Origin: Rhodococcus sp. RD6.2
GTDB taxonomy: Bacteria; Actinomycetota; Actinomycetes; Mycobacteriales; Mycobacteriaceae
Reading direction: 5' to 3'
Length of the DNA stretch: 64,000 bases
Assembly: GCF_001040705.1 (NCBI RefSeq)
Contig: NZ_CVQP01000007.1
Location: 614,422-678,421 of the forward strand
The notes under the pieces were generated by a model, which was not told the origin of the DNA, did no database searches, and worked only from the letters and a program-made list of their open reading frames with translations. The translations under genes were made by a program, and so were the position numbers. Below, piece after piece: positions 37,391 through 46,800 of this stretch (its first letter is position 1; every line of letters starts with the position of its first letter).

Positions 37391-37660
37391 ATGTTCTGGG
37401 ACATCGTTGGCACCATCATCTTCGGCGCGGTCATCGGCGTGCTCGCACGCCTCGTCATTCCGGGCAAGCAGGCGATGGGCTGGGTCATCACCATCGTCCT
37501 CGGTATCGCCGGTGCCCTGATCGGGTACTGGGTCTGGGACATGATCAGCGACAAGGGAGACACCAGCGGAATCGACTGGTGGCGGTGGATCATCAGCATC
37601 GCGGCCGCCGCGATCCTGACTCTCGGCTACACGGCGCTGACCCGGGAGAAGGCGCGGTAG
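37391..37660 (+). CDS. GlsB/YeaQ/YmgE family membrane protein
   Basis: An 89-residue protein with three hydrophobic helices and glycine-rich turns (GAVIGVLARLVIPGKQAMGW and GIAGALIGYWVW), diagnostic of the transglycosylase-associated/GlsB family. Members respond to general or envelope stress; no enzymatic activity is established. ATG at 37391 follows AGGAGAGGAG. Single-gene unit or leader of the DUF1275 gene 46 bp downstream. Confidence 0.85.
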   Translation: MFWDIVGTIIFGAVIGVLARLVIPGKQAMGWVITIVLGIAGALIGYWVWDMISDKGDTSGIDWWRWIISIAAAAILTLGYTALTREKAR

Positions 37661-37706
37661 GCGCCCAACCCGACTCCGCGCACCACCGGCCTCGGCGCGC
37701 GTCGTC

Positions 37707-38369
37707 GTGGTGAGCGGGGAGGACCGCGGGACGTATGCGGTCGCAGTCGTCCTCGCCGCGCTGGCCGGCTGTGTGGACGCGTTCGGGTTCATCACGCTGG
37801 GTGGGTTCTTCGTCTCGTTCATGAGTGGCAACACCACCCGAATGGGAGTCTCCGCGACGGAGGGCGAGTGGCATCCGGCCCTGGTCGGCGCGTCGATCGT
37901 CACGCTGTTCGTGCTCGGCGTCGTGGTGGGATCGCTTGTCGGCGACCGAGTCGGACTCCGTCGCCGCTCGGCAGTTCTGGGACTGACCGCCGTCCTGCTG
38001 ACGGTGGCCGTGGCGGGGTCCGCGGTCGAGTCGACGCAGATCGTCATCGCGGCACTGGCATTGGCAATGGGCGCCGAGAACACCGTGTTCGACCGCGGGA
38101 GCGGGTCGTCGATCAGCCTGACGTACATGACGGGGACGCTCGTCAGACTGGGTCGTGGCGTGGCCACCGCGCTGACCGGGGGTGCCCGCTGGGAGTGGCT
38201 CCGGTTCGCGGGCCTGTGGCTCGGACTGCTGGCCGGAGTCGGGATCGGAACGGGCGTTCACCGCCTCGTCGGACTGGCAGGGCTCTGGGTGGCCGTGGGA
38301 GTCGCCGCCGCCCTGGCCGCTGGTTTCGCCCGCCGCCCTGGCGTCGGGTTCAGCGCGGCGAGTACATGA
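37707..38369 (+). CDS. YoaK/DUF1275 family membrane protein
   Basis: A 220-residue protein with six predicted helices and the family motif [20 protein letters not shown] then [11 protein letters not shown]1275 proteins are widespread integral membrane proteins of unknown function. The GTG at 37707 (or the next codon, also GTG) is used; no strong ribosome-binding site is visible. Its 3' end overlaps the convergent ynfA gene by 20 bp. Confidence 0.85.
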   Translation: MVSGEDRGTYAVAVVLAALAGCVDAFGFITLGGFFVSFMSGNTTRMGVSATEGEWHPALVGASIVTLFVLGVVVGSLVGDRVGLRRRSAVLGLTAVLLTVAVAGSAVESTQIVIAALALAMGAENTVFDRGSGSSISLTYMTGTLVRLGRGVATALTGGARWEWLRFAGLWLGLLAGVGIGTGVHRLVGLAGLWVAVGVAAALAAGFARRPGVGFSAAST

Positions 38370-38679
38370 TGACGGCGACGCCGGCCAGACAGATCAGGGC
38401 GCCTGCGATGTCCCACCGGTCGGGCCGGAAGCCGTCCAGGACCATTGCCCAGGCCAGTGAACCGGCGACGAACACCCCGCCGTAGGCGGCGAGGATGCGC
38501 CCGAAGTTCGCGTCCGGCTGCAACGTCGCGACGAATCCGTAGACCCCGAGTGCGATCACGCCGAGTCCGGCCCACAGCCAGCCGCGGTGCTCACGCACGC
38601 CCTGCCACACCAGCCAGGCGCCACCGATCTCGAACACGGCGGCCACGGCGAACAGGGCTATCGACTTCGCGACGGTCAT
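38350..38679 (-). CDS. YnfA family membrane protein
   Basis: A 109-residue, four-helix protein with [40 protein letters not shown] and [20 protein letters not shown], the complete YnfA signature. YnfA resembles small multidrug resistance transporters, but its physiological role is uncertain. It lies 21 bp downstream of the MDMPI-type gene on the same strand and overlaps the convergent DUF1275 gene. Confidence 0.92.
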   Translation of the reverse strand: MTVAKSIALFAVAAVFEIGGAWLVWQGVREHRGWLWAGLGVIALGVYGFVATLQPDANFGRILAAYGGVFVAGSLAWAMVLDGFRPDRWDIAGALICLAGVAVIMYSPR

Positions 38680-38700
38680 GCGCGAAACGATAGCCCGGGC

Positions 38701-39474
38701 TCAGAACGGCACGGGCTGGGCGAGCAGGCCGGTACCGGCTGGGCCTCGCCCGGACAGCATGCGGCAGAACTCGACGGCGTCGATCACGATGTGCCCGGAA
38801 GCGGTGTTCCCGAAAGCGGCGCCCAGCGAGGCGAACACGCCGCCCGCAACGCCGGTCAGCTCCACGGCGTAGGGCTTCCCGTGGCGCAGTGCCCATTCGC
38901 GGACGACGTCGGCGACGATTCGGCCGTCGTGGTCCGCGGTCAGCGTCATCGGTCGGCCCACGGCGCGAGACAGGTCGACGCGGTGCATCCAGGTGTCCCG
39001 GGTGAGGACGACGTCGACGAGATAGGCGAGGCGCCACTTCTCGTCCCGGTCGCCGACCTGCGCCGTCATCGGGATCATGCGCAAGGGCGCGGGCATGCGG
39101 GCGCGGTTGCGCGCGGCTCGGTCGCCGGCGGCGGCGAAGCGATCGATCAGCTCGTCCGTTCTCAGGGCTGCGCGCTCTCGGACCTGGACCTCCGTCATGC
39201 CGTCGATCGTCGGCCTGCCCTTGGCTGCTTCGGCGCCGGCACGGAGCTGATGGACGAACTCGCTTGGGGAGCAGAAGAATTCGGTTCCGCCCAGGATGTG
39301 GCCGGACAGTGCGCGCACGTCCCAATCGGCGCAATCGGTCGGCCGTGACCAGTCGTCGGTTCCCAACTGGGTCAGGACGTCGAGCATCCTCGCGTACTCC
39401 GTCGCCGCGAGTCTGTGCGCCTCGCCTCGGGTGTACGGGGCGATGTCGGTGGTGGGGTGGGTGATGTCGGTCAT
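38701..39474 (-). CDS. Maleylpyruvate isomerase N-terminal/DinB-fold protein
   Basis: A 257-residue DinB-superfamily protein of the mycothiol-dependent maleylpyruvate isomerase type. The DWSRPTDCADWDVRALSGHI segment contains the first metal-binding His, and DVVLTRDTWMHRVDLSRAVG carries the later one. Such proteins often bind a divalent metal and use mycothiol. The C-terminal 80 residues form a separate small domain. The substrate is not predictable and no ring-cleavage genes are adjacent. ATG at 39474. Confidence 0.8.
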   Translation of the reverse strand: MTDITHPTTDIAPYTRGEAHRLAATEYARMLDVLTQLGTDDWSRPTDCADWDVRALSGHILGGTEFFCSPSEFVHQLRAGAEAAKGRPTIDGMTEVQVRERAALRTDELIDRFAAAGDRAARNRARMPAPLRMIPMTAQVGDRDEKWRLAYLVDVVLTRDTWMHRVDLSRAVGRPMTLTADHDGRIVADVVREWALRHGKPYAVELTGVAGGVFASLGAAFGNTASGHIVIDAVEFCRMLSGRGPAGTGLLAQPVPF

Positions 39475-39509
39475 GACGACCTCGTCGGGGCAGTGTCTCC
39501 GGGCGGCGG

Positions 39510-39954
39510 TCAGCCGGAGACGTGGTTGTGGAACATCGTCATCGCGTCGTCGATCAGCCTGATCCAGCGATCCCCGCCGGGGTCGTTGGAGATCTGCTGA
39601 TCGGCCAGTCCGGTACCGAGCGCCGTGAGGAGGTCGACGACGGTGTCGTCGTACCCATGGGCGGTGAGGCGGCGGCGCAGGAGGTCGAGACCCTGGACGG
39701 AGGTGGCGAACGACTCGGGGGAGGGCTCGAAACCGGGGAGGGTGCGTTGGAAGAGCAGGTGGTAGCGGGCGGTGTCCTCGGTGGCGAATCGGACGAAGGC
39801 GTGCATTCCGACCCGCAGGTCGGTGAGTGCGTCGTCGGTGAGGGGAACCTGCTCGTAGAAGTCCACGAACTCGCGTGATCCCTGCGCGAACATGGCGTCG
39901 TAGATGGCGTTCTTCGACGGGAAGTACGAGTACAGGGAGGGTGCCCGTATTGTC
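39510..39954 (-). pseudogene. TetR regulator truncated inside its helix-turn-helix
   Basis: The open frame begins just after an in-frame TAG and reads RAPSLYSYFPSKNAIYDAMF, the recognition-helix half of a TetR DNA-binding domain, then a normal ligand-binding domain of about 125 residues. The first two helices (about 30 residues) and any start codon for them are missing; the first ATG, at 39893, lies after the DNA-binding domain. The break is near 39945-39955, 42 bp from the next tetR gene. A shortened protein lacking DNA binding could still be made, so inactivation is an inference. Confidence 0.65.
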
Positions 39955-39996
39955 TAACGCTGTTCGGATCGGCGCAAGGGTGTCAGGCGGCGAGCG

Positions 39997-40611
39997 TCAC
40001 GCACCCGGCGCGAGCGCCGCGAACGTCATACGGCGGAGGACGTCGCGGGTGCGTGCGGGGGTGGTGCCCGCTGCGCTGTGCGGAGTCGAGTTGATCAGGC
40101 CGAACGTGGCGTGCGCCTTGATGCGGGCGTCCGTCTCGGTCAGGTCGGGGTCGATCTCGCGCAGGACCTGCACCCACAGTTCGACGTAGCGCCGCTGGAA
40201 CTGGCGGACCTGACGCCGTGCGCCCTCGGGGAGGGACGCGAGATCGCGGTCCTGCACCCGGATGAGGTCGGATTCGTCGAGGGCGAAGTCGAGGTGGAAC
40301 TCGACGAGCCCGTGCAGCGCGGCCACGGCGTCCGGCGTGGACTCGACGACATCGGTGCCTCCGTCGAACAGGCGGGCGCTGATGTCGACGAGCAGCTCGA
40401 CGAGCAGGGCCTCCTTGTTGGAGAAGTGCCGGTAGACGGCGGGGCCACTGATGCCGACCGCGGAGCCGAGGTCTTCGAGGCGCACTCCCGCGTAGCCGCG
40501 TTCGGCGATGAGCCGGGCGGCGGCCTGGAGCAGTTGCCTGCGTCGGTCGGCCTTTGCCTGGCCGCGTGCCGTCAGTGCCGGCTGGAGCAGCTCGTCGCGG
40601 TCGGTTGTCAC
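39997..40611 (-). CDS. TetR regulator of the leucine degradation operon
   Basis: A 204-residue TetR protein. The HTH is RLIAERGYAGVRLEDLGSAV then GISGPAVYRHFSNKEALLVE; the rest is helical. It is divergent from accD1 in the same arrangement as the mycobacterial TetR gene (Rv2506) near accD1-accA1. The GTG at 40611 is preferred because GAGGTG lies eight bases upstream; a TTG at 40647 would add 12 residues but runs into the AGTTA repeat region and has no ribosome-binding site. The ligand is probably an acyl-CoA of the leucine pathway (inference). Confidence 0.87.
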   Translation of the reverse strand: MTTDRDELLQPALTARGQAKADRRRQLLQAAARLIAERGYAGVRLEDLGSAVGISGPAVYRHFSNKEALLVELLVDISARLFDGGTDVVESTPDAVAALHGLVEFHLDFALDESDLIRVQDRDLASLPEGARRQVRQFQRRYVELWVQVLREIDPDLTETDARIKAHATFGLINSTPHSAAGTTPARTRDVLRRMTFAALAPGA

Positions 40612-40650
40612 GGCAGCGTCACCTCGTTGGCCTCGGGGTATGGACAACTC

Positions 40651-40690
40651 AGTTAAGCACAGTTATCTTAAATTCAGTTATTGGTAGTTA
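40651..40690. promoter_or_regulatory. Four AGTTA direct repeats between tetR and accD1
   Basis: AGTTA occurs at 40651, 40661, 40676 and 40686, with start-to-start spacing of 10, 15 and 10 bp. The block is markedly A/T-rich within a G/C-rich genome and sits in the divergent control region. It likely contains overlapping promoters and the operator of the TetR regulator, with each pair on one face of the helix. Confidence 0.5.
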
Positions 40691-40740
40691 ACCGAATGCT
40701 TCGGTGGTCACGTGATGACCTCGACACGACGGGCGGCGAG

Positions 40741-42273
40741 ATGAGTTTCGACCGGGACGAGAACAGGGCCGAGCACGAGAGGCTGGTGGCCGAGCTGCGT
40801 ACGCGGCTGGCCACGGCCGCGCTCGGCGGTAGTGAGAAGTCGCGGCAGCGGCACGTCGATCGCGGCAAGCTGCTGCCCCGCGACCGGGTCGACACCCTCC
40901 TCGATCCGGGCAGCCCCTTCCTCGAGTTCTCGCCGCTCGCGGCGAACGGTCTCTACGACGACGAGTGCCCCGGTGCGGGAATGATCGCCGGTATCGGCCG
41001 GGTCTCGGGCCGGGAGTGTGTGATCGTCGCGAACGACGCCACGGTCAAGGGCGGCACCTACTACCCGATGACCGTGAAGAAGCATCTGCGCGCTCAGGAG
41101 ATCGCGCTGCAGAACAACCTCCCGTGCATCTACCTCGTCGACTCCGGCGGAGCCTTCCTGCCCCGCCAGGACGAGGTGTTCCCGGACCGCGAACACTTCG
41201 GCCGCATCTTCTTCAACCAGGCGACCATGAGTGCCAAGGGAATTGCACAGATCGCATCGGTGATGGGGTCGTGCACCGCGGGCGGCGCGTACGTCCCCGC
41301 GATGAGCGACGAGGCCGTCATCGTCCGCAACCAGGGCACCATCTTCCTCGGCGGGCCGCCGCTGGTGAAGGCCGCGACCGGTGAGGTCGTCACGGCGGAG
41401 GAACTCGGCGGCGGCGACCTGCACTCGAAGGTCTCCGGTGTCACCGACCACCTCGCGGCCGACGACCAGGACGCGCTGCGCATCGTCCGGAACATCGTCT
41501 CGACGCTCGGTCCGCGCGAGCCGCGGCCGTGGGATGTCGTCGAGACGGTCGACGCGGTCGCCGATCAGACCGAGCTGTACGACGTGGTCCCGACGGACCC
41601 GCGCACGCCGTACGACGTGCACGAGGTCATCACTCGGGTGGTGGACGGGGGAGCGTTCCAGGAGTTCAAGGCCGAGTACGGCAAGACCCTGGTCACCGGC
41701 TTCGCGCACATCCACGGGCATCCCGTCGGCATCGTCGCCAACAACGGCGTCCTGTTCGCGGAGTCCGCCATGAAGGGCGCGCACTTCATCGAACTGTGCG
41801 ACAAGCGATCGATCCCTCTGTTGTTCCTGCAGAACATCGCCGGGTTCATGGTCGGGCGCGACTACGAGGCCGGCGGCATCGCGAAGCACGGAGCGAAGAT
41901 GGTGACCGCCGTGGCGTGTGCGCGGGTGCCGAAGCTGACGGTGGTGATCGGCGGCTCCTACGGTGCGGGCAACTACTCGATGTGCGGCCGGGCCTACTCG
42001 CCGAGGTTCCTGTGGATGTGGCCGAACGCCCGCATCTCGGTCATGGGCGGGGAGCAGGCCGCGCAGGTGCTCGGGGCCGTCGGATCGGGCAGCGACCCCG
42101 ACGCGATCCGCGCCCAGTACGAGTCGCAGGGCAACCCGTACTACTCGACCGCGCGGTTGTGGGACGACGGTGTCATCGACCCCGCCGACACCAGAACTGT
42201 TCTCGGACTGGCACTCTCGGCGTGCGCGAACGCACCCATCGAGCCGGTCTCCTACGGCGTCTTCCGGATGTGA
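40741..42273 (+). CDS. accD1: Methylcrotonyl-CoA-type acyl-CoA carboxylase beta subunit
   Basis: A 510-residue carboxyltransferase subunit. It has [20 protein letters not shown] at the start, the acyl-CoA-binding half ([29 protein letters not shown]) and the carboxybiotin half ([38 protein letters not shown]). It matches AccD1, the 3-methylcrotonyl-CoA carboxylase subunit for leucine degradation, working with AccA1. ATG at 40741 is used; an in-frame ATG at 40696 lacks a ribosome-binding site and lies next to the AGTTA repeats. Confidence 0.92.
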   Translation: MSFDRDENRAEHERLVAELRTRLATAALGGSEKSRQRHVDRGKLLPRDRVDTLLDPGSPFLEFSPLAANGLYDDECPGAGMIAGIGRVSGRECVIVANDATVKGGTYYPMTVKKHLRAQEIALQNNLPCIYLVDSGGAFLPRQDEVFPDREHFGRIFFNQATMSAKGIAQIASVMGSCTAGGAYVPAMSDEAVIVRNQGTIFLGGPPLVKAATGEVVTAEELGGGDLHSKVSGVTDHLAADDQDALRIVRNIVSTLGPREPRPWDVVETVDAVADQTELYDVVPTDPRTPYDVHEVITRVVDGGAFQEFKAEYGKTLVTGFAHIHGHPVGIVANNGVLFAESAMKGAHFIELCDKRSIPLLFLQNIAGFMVGRDYEAGGIAKHGAKMVTAVACARVPKLTVVIGGSYGAGNYSMCGRAYSPRFLWMWPNARISVMGGEQAAQVLGAVGSGSDPDAIRAQYESQGNPYYSTARLWDDGVIDPADTRTVLGLALSACANAPIEPVSYGVFRM

Positions 42274-42278
42274 GTGAG

Positions 42279-44309
42279 ATGACTGAACGCAACACAGGCA
42301 TGTTTCAAACCGTTCTGGTCGCCAACCGCGGCGAGATCGCGGTCCGGGTGATCCGGACGTTGCGCGCGATGGGTATCCGGTCCGTCGCCGTCTACAGCGA
42401 CGCCGACGCCGACGCCCGCCACGTGCGGGAGGCGGACACCGCCGTACGTCTCGGCCCCGCGCCCGCACGGGAGAGCTACCTCGACATCGACAAGGTCGTG
42501 GCGGCGGCGCAGCGCACCGGCGCGCAGGCCGTGCACCCGGGCTACGGATTCCTCTCCGAGAACGCGGCATTCGCCGCGGCGCTGGAGAAGGCCGGCATCG
42601 CATTCCTCGGACCGTCGGCGCGGGCGATCGAGGTGATGGGCGACAAGATCACCGCGAAGAACGCCGTCGCGGCCTTCGACGTGCCGGTCGTTCCCGGTAT
42701 CGCCAAGCCGGGCCTGACCGACGCCGAGCTGATCGCCGCCGCCGACGAGGTCGGCTACCCGGTGCTCGTCAAGCCGTCTGCGGGCGGCGGTGGCAAGGGC
42801 ATGCGGATGGTCGAAGACCGCGGGGATCTGCCCGCGGCACTGGTCAGTGCGCGCCGTGAGGCGGCGTCCGCGTTCGGTGACGACACCCTGTTTCTCGAGC
42901 GATTCGTGCTCCGCCCCCGGCACATCGAGGTGCAGGTTCTCGCCGACGGCCACGGCAACGTGATCCACCTCGGGGAACGCGAGTGCAGCCTGCAACGCAG
43001 GCACCAGAAGGTGATCGAGGAGGCGCCGTCGCCGCTGCTGGACGAGGCGACTCGCGCGCGGATCGGTGAGGCGGCGTGCAACACCGCGCGCAGCGTCGAC
43101 TACTCGGGTGCGGGCACCGTCGAGTTCATCGTGTCCGCGGACCGCCCGGACGAGTTCTTCTTCATGGAGATGAACACCCGCCTGCAGGTGGAGCACCCGG
43201 TCACCGAGATGGTCACCGGCGTCGACCTGGTCGAGTGGCAGGTGCGGGTCGCGGCGGGGGAGAAGCTGACCATCGCCCAGTCCGACGTCACCATGACCGG
43301 GCACGCGATCGAGGCCCGCGTCTATGCCGAGGACCCGGGACGCGGCTTCCTGCCGACCGGTGGCACCGTCGTCGACCTGGCCGAGCCGCGCGGCGACGGA
43401 GTGCGTGTCGACTCCGGTCTGCGCGTCGGCACCGTCGTCGGCAGCGACTACGACCCGATGCTCTCGAAGGTCATCGCCCACGGCGTCGACCGGGCGTCGG
43501 CACTGCGCGGACTCGACCGCGCTCTCGCCGAGACCGCGGTGCTCGGTGTCGTCACGAACATCGACTTCGCGCGGTTCCTGCTCGCCGACCCCGATGTGGT
43601 CGCGGGCAACCTCGACACCGGCCTGCTCGACCGTCGGGTGGAGCACTTCGCCGCGCCGGAACCGTCCGACGACCAGATCGTCGCGGCAGGCGTCTACCGG
43701 TGGCTGCAGCGCTGGCCCGCCGGCTCGGCGGACCCGTGGGAGGTCCCGACCGGGTGGCGTGTCGGAGCCGCGGCGCCGACCAGCTTCCGGCTTGCCACCG
43801 CATCCCGCGCCGAGCACGTGCGCATCACCGGGCATCCGGGAGCCGCGACCGTCGCTCTCGAGGACGGCGAAAGCCGTTCGCTGACAGCATCGCTGGACGG
43901 TGACCGACTGCGAGTCGTTCTCGACGGCCGCAGCGACACCTATCGCGTCGCCGCGCACGACGGGCACCTGTGGCTGGCGTCCCCGTCGGGTACGGCGATG
44001 GTGCGTGAGGTCGAGGAGGTCAACGTCCGCACCGGTGACGTCCATGCCGGTGAGGCGGAACTGACGAGCCCGATGCCCGGCGCCGTCATCGCGGTCGGGG
44101 TCGAATCCGGCGCCGCCGTCGCAGCTGGCACCACGATCGTCGTCGTCGAAGCGATGAAGATGGAACACGCACTGACCGCACCGATCGACGGCACCGTCGA
44201 AATCCTCGTCGCCGCAGGCGATCAGGTGAAGGTCGACCAATTGCTGGCCCGGGTGATCCCGGCCGAAAGCGCCGCCACCGACAACACCGAGAAGGGTGAC
44301 CAGGCATGA
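42279..44309 (+). CDS. accA1: Acyl-CoA carboxylase biotin-carboxylase/BCCP subunit
   Basis: A 676-residue fusion of biotin carboxylase and biotin carrier. ATP-grasp features are [13 protein letters not shown] and [19 protein letters not shown]; the biotinylation site is Lys627 in EAMKMEH. It partners AccD1 to carboxylate 3-methylcrotonyl-CoA. ATG at 42279 is six bases after the accD1 stop; an ATG at 42300 (M-F-Q-T-V-L-V) matches the mycobacterial start better and is a real alternative. Stop overlaps the next gene (ATGA). Confidence 0.93.
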   Translation: MTERNTGMFQTVLVANRGEIAVRVIRTLRAMGIRSVAVYSDADADARHVREADTAVRLGPAPARESYLDIDKVVAAAQRTGAQAVHPGYGFLSENAAFAAALEKAGIAFLGPSARAIEVMGDKITAKNAVAAFDVPVVPGIAKPGLTDAELIAAADEVGYPVLVKPSAGGGGKGMRMVEDRGDLPAALVSARREAASAFGDDTLFLERFVLRPRHIEVQVLADGHGNVIHLGERECSLQRRHQKVIEEAPSPLLDEATRARIGEAACNTARSVDYSGAGTVEFIVSADRPDEFFFMEMNTRLQVEHPVTEMVTGVDLVEWQVRVAAGEKLTIAQSDVTMTGHAIEARVYAEDPGRGFLPTGGTVVDLAEPRGDGVRVDSGLRVGTVVGSDYDPMLSKVIAHGVDRASALRGLDRALAETAVLGVVTNIDFARFLLADPDVVAGNLDTGLLDRRVEHFAAPEPSDDQIVAAGVYRWLQRWPAGSADPWEVPTGWRVGAAAPTSFRLATASRAEHVRITGHPGAATVALEDGESRSLTASLDGDRLRVVLDGRSDTYRVAAHDGHLWLASPSGTAMVREVEEVNVRTGDVHAGEAELTSPMPGAVIAVGVESGAAVAAGTTIVVVEAMKMEHALTAPIDGTVEILVAAGDQVKVDQLLARVIPAESAATDNTEKGDQA

Positions 44310-45469
44310 CCGACTATCTCTCCACCGGAGCGCTCCCGGACGAGTACGCACAGCTCGCCAAGGCGGTTCGTGACTTCGCGCAGTCGGTGGTCGCACCGGT
44401 CGCCGCCGAGCACGACGCCAACCACACCTTTCCGTACGAGGTGGTCGCGGGGATGGCCGAGCTCGGCCTGTTCGGGCTGCCGTTCCCGGAGGAGTACGGC
44501 GGACAGGGCGGCGACTACTTCGCGCTGTGCCTGGCGCTCGAGGAACTCGGCAAGGTCGACCAGTCGGTCGCGATCACCCTCGAAGCCGGCGTGTCCCTCG
44601 GCGCGATGCCGGTGTACCGGTTCGGCAACGAGGAACAGAAGCAGGAATGGCTGCCGCAGCTCACCAGTGGCAGGAATCTCGCGGCGTTCGGCCTCACGGA
44701 GCCCGGTGCAGGCAGCGACGCGGGCGGGACCCGCACCACCGCCCGCGAGGACGGCGACAGCTGGGTGATCAACGGCAACAAGCAGTTCATCACCAACTCG
44801 GGCACCGATATCACCAGGCTCGTCACCGTCACCGCGGTCACGGGCGTCGCCGCCAATGGGAAGAAGGAGATCTCCACGATCCTCGTCCCCACGTCGACTC
44901 CCGGGTTCACCGCCGAACCCGCCTACAACAAGGTCGGCTGGAACGCCTCCGACACGCACCCCCTGTCGTTCGACGACGTCCGGGTGCCTCGGGAGAACCT
45001 CCTCGGCGAACGCGGCCGCGGCTACGCGAACTTCCTGCGGATCCTCGACGAGGGCCGGATCGCGATCGCGGCGCTGTCCGTCGGTGCCGCCCAGGGGTGC
45101 GTCGACGAATCCGTGAAGTACGCCAAGGAGCGTGAGGCGTTCGGCCGGCCGATCGGTGCGAACCAGGCGATCGCGTTCAAGATCGCGCGCATGGAGGCGC
45201 GCGCCCACACGGCCCGCACCGCCTACTACGACGCGGCGGCACTGATGTTGGCGGGCAAGCCGTTCAAGAAGCAGGCGTCGATCGCGAAGCTCGTCGCGAG
45301 CGAGGCGGCGATGGACAACGCCCGCGACGCGACGCAGATTTTCGGCGGCTACGGGTTCATGAACGAGTACCCCGTCGCACGCCATTACCGCGACAGCAAG
45401 ATCCTCGAGATCGGCGAGGGCACCACCGAGGTGCAGCTCATGCTCATCGCGCGGGAGGCAGGACTGTGA
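44306..45469 (+). CDS. fadE19: Acyl-CoA dehydrogenase (isovaleryl-CoA type)
   Basis: A 387-residue FAD acyl-CoA dehydrogenase. Signatures are [39 protein letters not shown] and [20 protein letters not shown], ending in [19 protein letters not shown]. In synteny with mycobacterial fadE19 between accA1 and a MaoC gene, it is expected to oxidise isovaleryl-CoA (and possibly isobutyryl-CoA) to the enoyl-CoA, passing electrons to ETF. Start and stop both overlap neighbours by four bases, so the operon is tightly coupled. Confidence 0.92.
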   Translation: MTDYLSTGALPDEYAQLAKAVRDFAQSVVAPVAAEHDANHTFPYEVVAGMAELGLFGLPFPEEYGGQGGDYFALCLALEELGKVDQSVAITLEAGVSLGAMPVYRFGNEEQKQEWLPQLTSGRNLAAFGLTEPGAGSDAGGTRTTAREDGDSWVINGNKQFITNSGTDITRLVTVTAVTGVAANGKKEISTILVPTSTPGFTAEPAYNKVGWNASDTHPLSFDDVRVPRENLLGERGRGYANFLRILDEGRIAIAALSVGAAQGCVDESVKYAKEREAFGRPIGANQAIAFKIARMEARAHTARTAYYDAAALMLAGKPFKKQASIAKLVASEAAMDNARDATQIFGGYGFMNEYPVARHYRDSKILEIGEGTTEVQLMLIAREAGL

Positions 45470-45957
45470 GCGAGGCCAGGAGGGTCGTGCAGCGCGGGCT
45501 GTGGTTCGAGGAGTTCGAGACCGGCGTCGTCTACGAGCACCGTCCCGGCCGCACCGTGACCGAGGCCGACAACGTCCTGTTCACCACGTTGACGATGAAC
45601 ACGCAGGCGCTGCATCTCGACGCCGCGTTCTCCGACGACCTGCCGCCGTTCAACGCGCGGCTGGTGAACTCGATGTTCACTCTGTCCACCCTCGTCGGCC
45701 TGTCGGTGGCACAGTTGACGCAGGGCACCATCGTCGGCAACCTCGGCTTCTCGGAGATCGCGTTCCCCAAGCCGTTGTTCCACGGCGACACGATGTACGC
45801 GGAGACGGAGATCGTGGAGAAGCGGGAGTCGAAGAGCAGGCCGGGAGAGGGCATCGTGACGTTCGCGCACACCGCGCGTAACCAGCACGGCGACGTCGTT
45901 GCGACCGCGACGCGCAAGACGATGGTCCGCAAGCGGCCCGTCGACGAGGAGGCGTGA
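45466..45957 (+). CDS. MaoC family dehydratase (enoyl-CoA hydratase)
   Basis: A 163-residue single-hotdog MaoC protein corresponding to Rv2499c. It contains LWFEEFETGVVYEHRPGRTV, then the hydratase motif NTQALHLDAAFSDDLPPFNA in place of the classical DxNPxH, and GTIVGNLGFSEIAFPKPLFH. In the pathway it most likely hydrates 3-methylglutaconyl-CoA to D-HMG-CoA for the CitE-like lyase. GTG start overlaps the fadE19 stop; its TGA overlaps the citE start region. Confidence 0.88.
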   Translation: MSEARRVVQRGLWFEEFETGVVYEHRPGRTVTEADNVLFTTLTMNTQALHLDAAFSDDLPPFNARLVNSMFTLSTLVGLSVAQLTQGTIVGNLGFSEIAFPKPLFHGDTMYAETEIVEKRESKSRPGEGIVTFAHTARNQHGDVVATATRKTMVRKRPVDEEA

Positions 45958-46799
45958 TGACCGGTGTCGAGAGCACTCGGGGGTGGACGCCGCCGGGACC
46001 GTCGTGGTTGTTCTGCCCGGCCGACCGCCCCGAGCGCTTCGCGAAGGCCGCGGCCGCGGCGGACGTGGTGATCCTCGATCTCGAGGACGGTGTCTCGGCA
46101 GCAGACCGGGACGCCGCACGCCGCGCCCTGATCGACACGCCCCTCGATCCGGACCGCACCGTCGTCCGCATCAACGCCCACGGCACCGACGACCAGCGCC
46201 TCGACCTCGAGGCGCTGCGCGAGACCCGCTATCCACGGGTGATGTTGCCGAAGTGCGAGTCCGCCGATCAGGTGCGCTCGTTGGCACCGCGCGAGGTGAT
46301 CGTGCTGATCGAGTCGCCCCTCGGTGCACTGACCGTCGCCGAGTCGGCACACGCCGACAACGCGATCGGCGTGATGTGGGGAGCGGAGGACCTGGTCGCC
46401 GGCCTCGGCGGTACCGGCAGCCGCCGCGCTGACGGCACCTACCGGGACGTGGCCCGGCACGTGCGATCGCAGTCGCTGCTCGCCGCCAAGGCCCATGGGC
46501 GCCTGGCGCTCGACTCCGTGTACCTCGACATCAAGGACCTTGCAGGTCTGCGCGAGGAAGCGGACGACGCGGTCGCGGTCGGATTCGACGCGAAGGTGTC
46601 CATCCATCCCAGCCAGGTCGCCGTCGTGCGCGACGCGTACGCCCCCGACCCCGACGACCTCGACTGGGCTCGCCGGGTGCTGGCGGCGGCGGGCACGGAG
46701 CGCGGAGTGTTCACGTTCGAGGGCAAGATGGTGGATGCCCCAGTGTTCCGGCACGCGGAGCAGATCGTTCGTCGGGCGGGTGATCAGGAGGTCAGCTGA
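45954..46799 (+). CDS. citE: CitE-like beta-hydroxyacyl-CoA lyase (HpcH/HpaI family)
   Basis: A 281-residue TIM-barrel lyase. It has SWLFCPADRPERFAKAAAAA, the Mg-binding VVILDLEDGVSAADRDAAR, VMLPKCESADQV, VIVLIESPLGAL and GAEDLVAGLGG, all CitE-like. Its mycobacterial counterpart Rv2498c was reported as a D-specific beta-hydroxyacyl-CoA lyase able to split HMG-CoA, so the likely products are acetoacetate and acetyl-CoA. Start GTG 45954 or ATG 45957, both inside the maoC stop. Confidence 0.9.
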   Translation: MMTGVESTRGWTPPGPSWLFCPADRPERFAKAAAAADVVILDLEDGVSAADRDAARRALIDTPLDPDRTVVRINAHGTDDQRLDLEALRETRYPRVMLPKCESADQVRSLAPREVIVLIESPLGALTVAESAHADNAIGVMWGAEDLVAGLGGTGSRRADGTYRDVARHVRSQSLLAAKAHGRLALDSVYLDIKDLAGLREEADDAVAVGFDAKVSIHPSQVAVVRDAYAPDPDDLDWARRVLAAAGTERGVFTFEGKMVDAPVFRHAEQIVRRAGDQEVS

Positions 46800-46800
46800 C

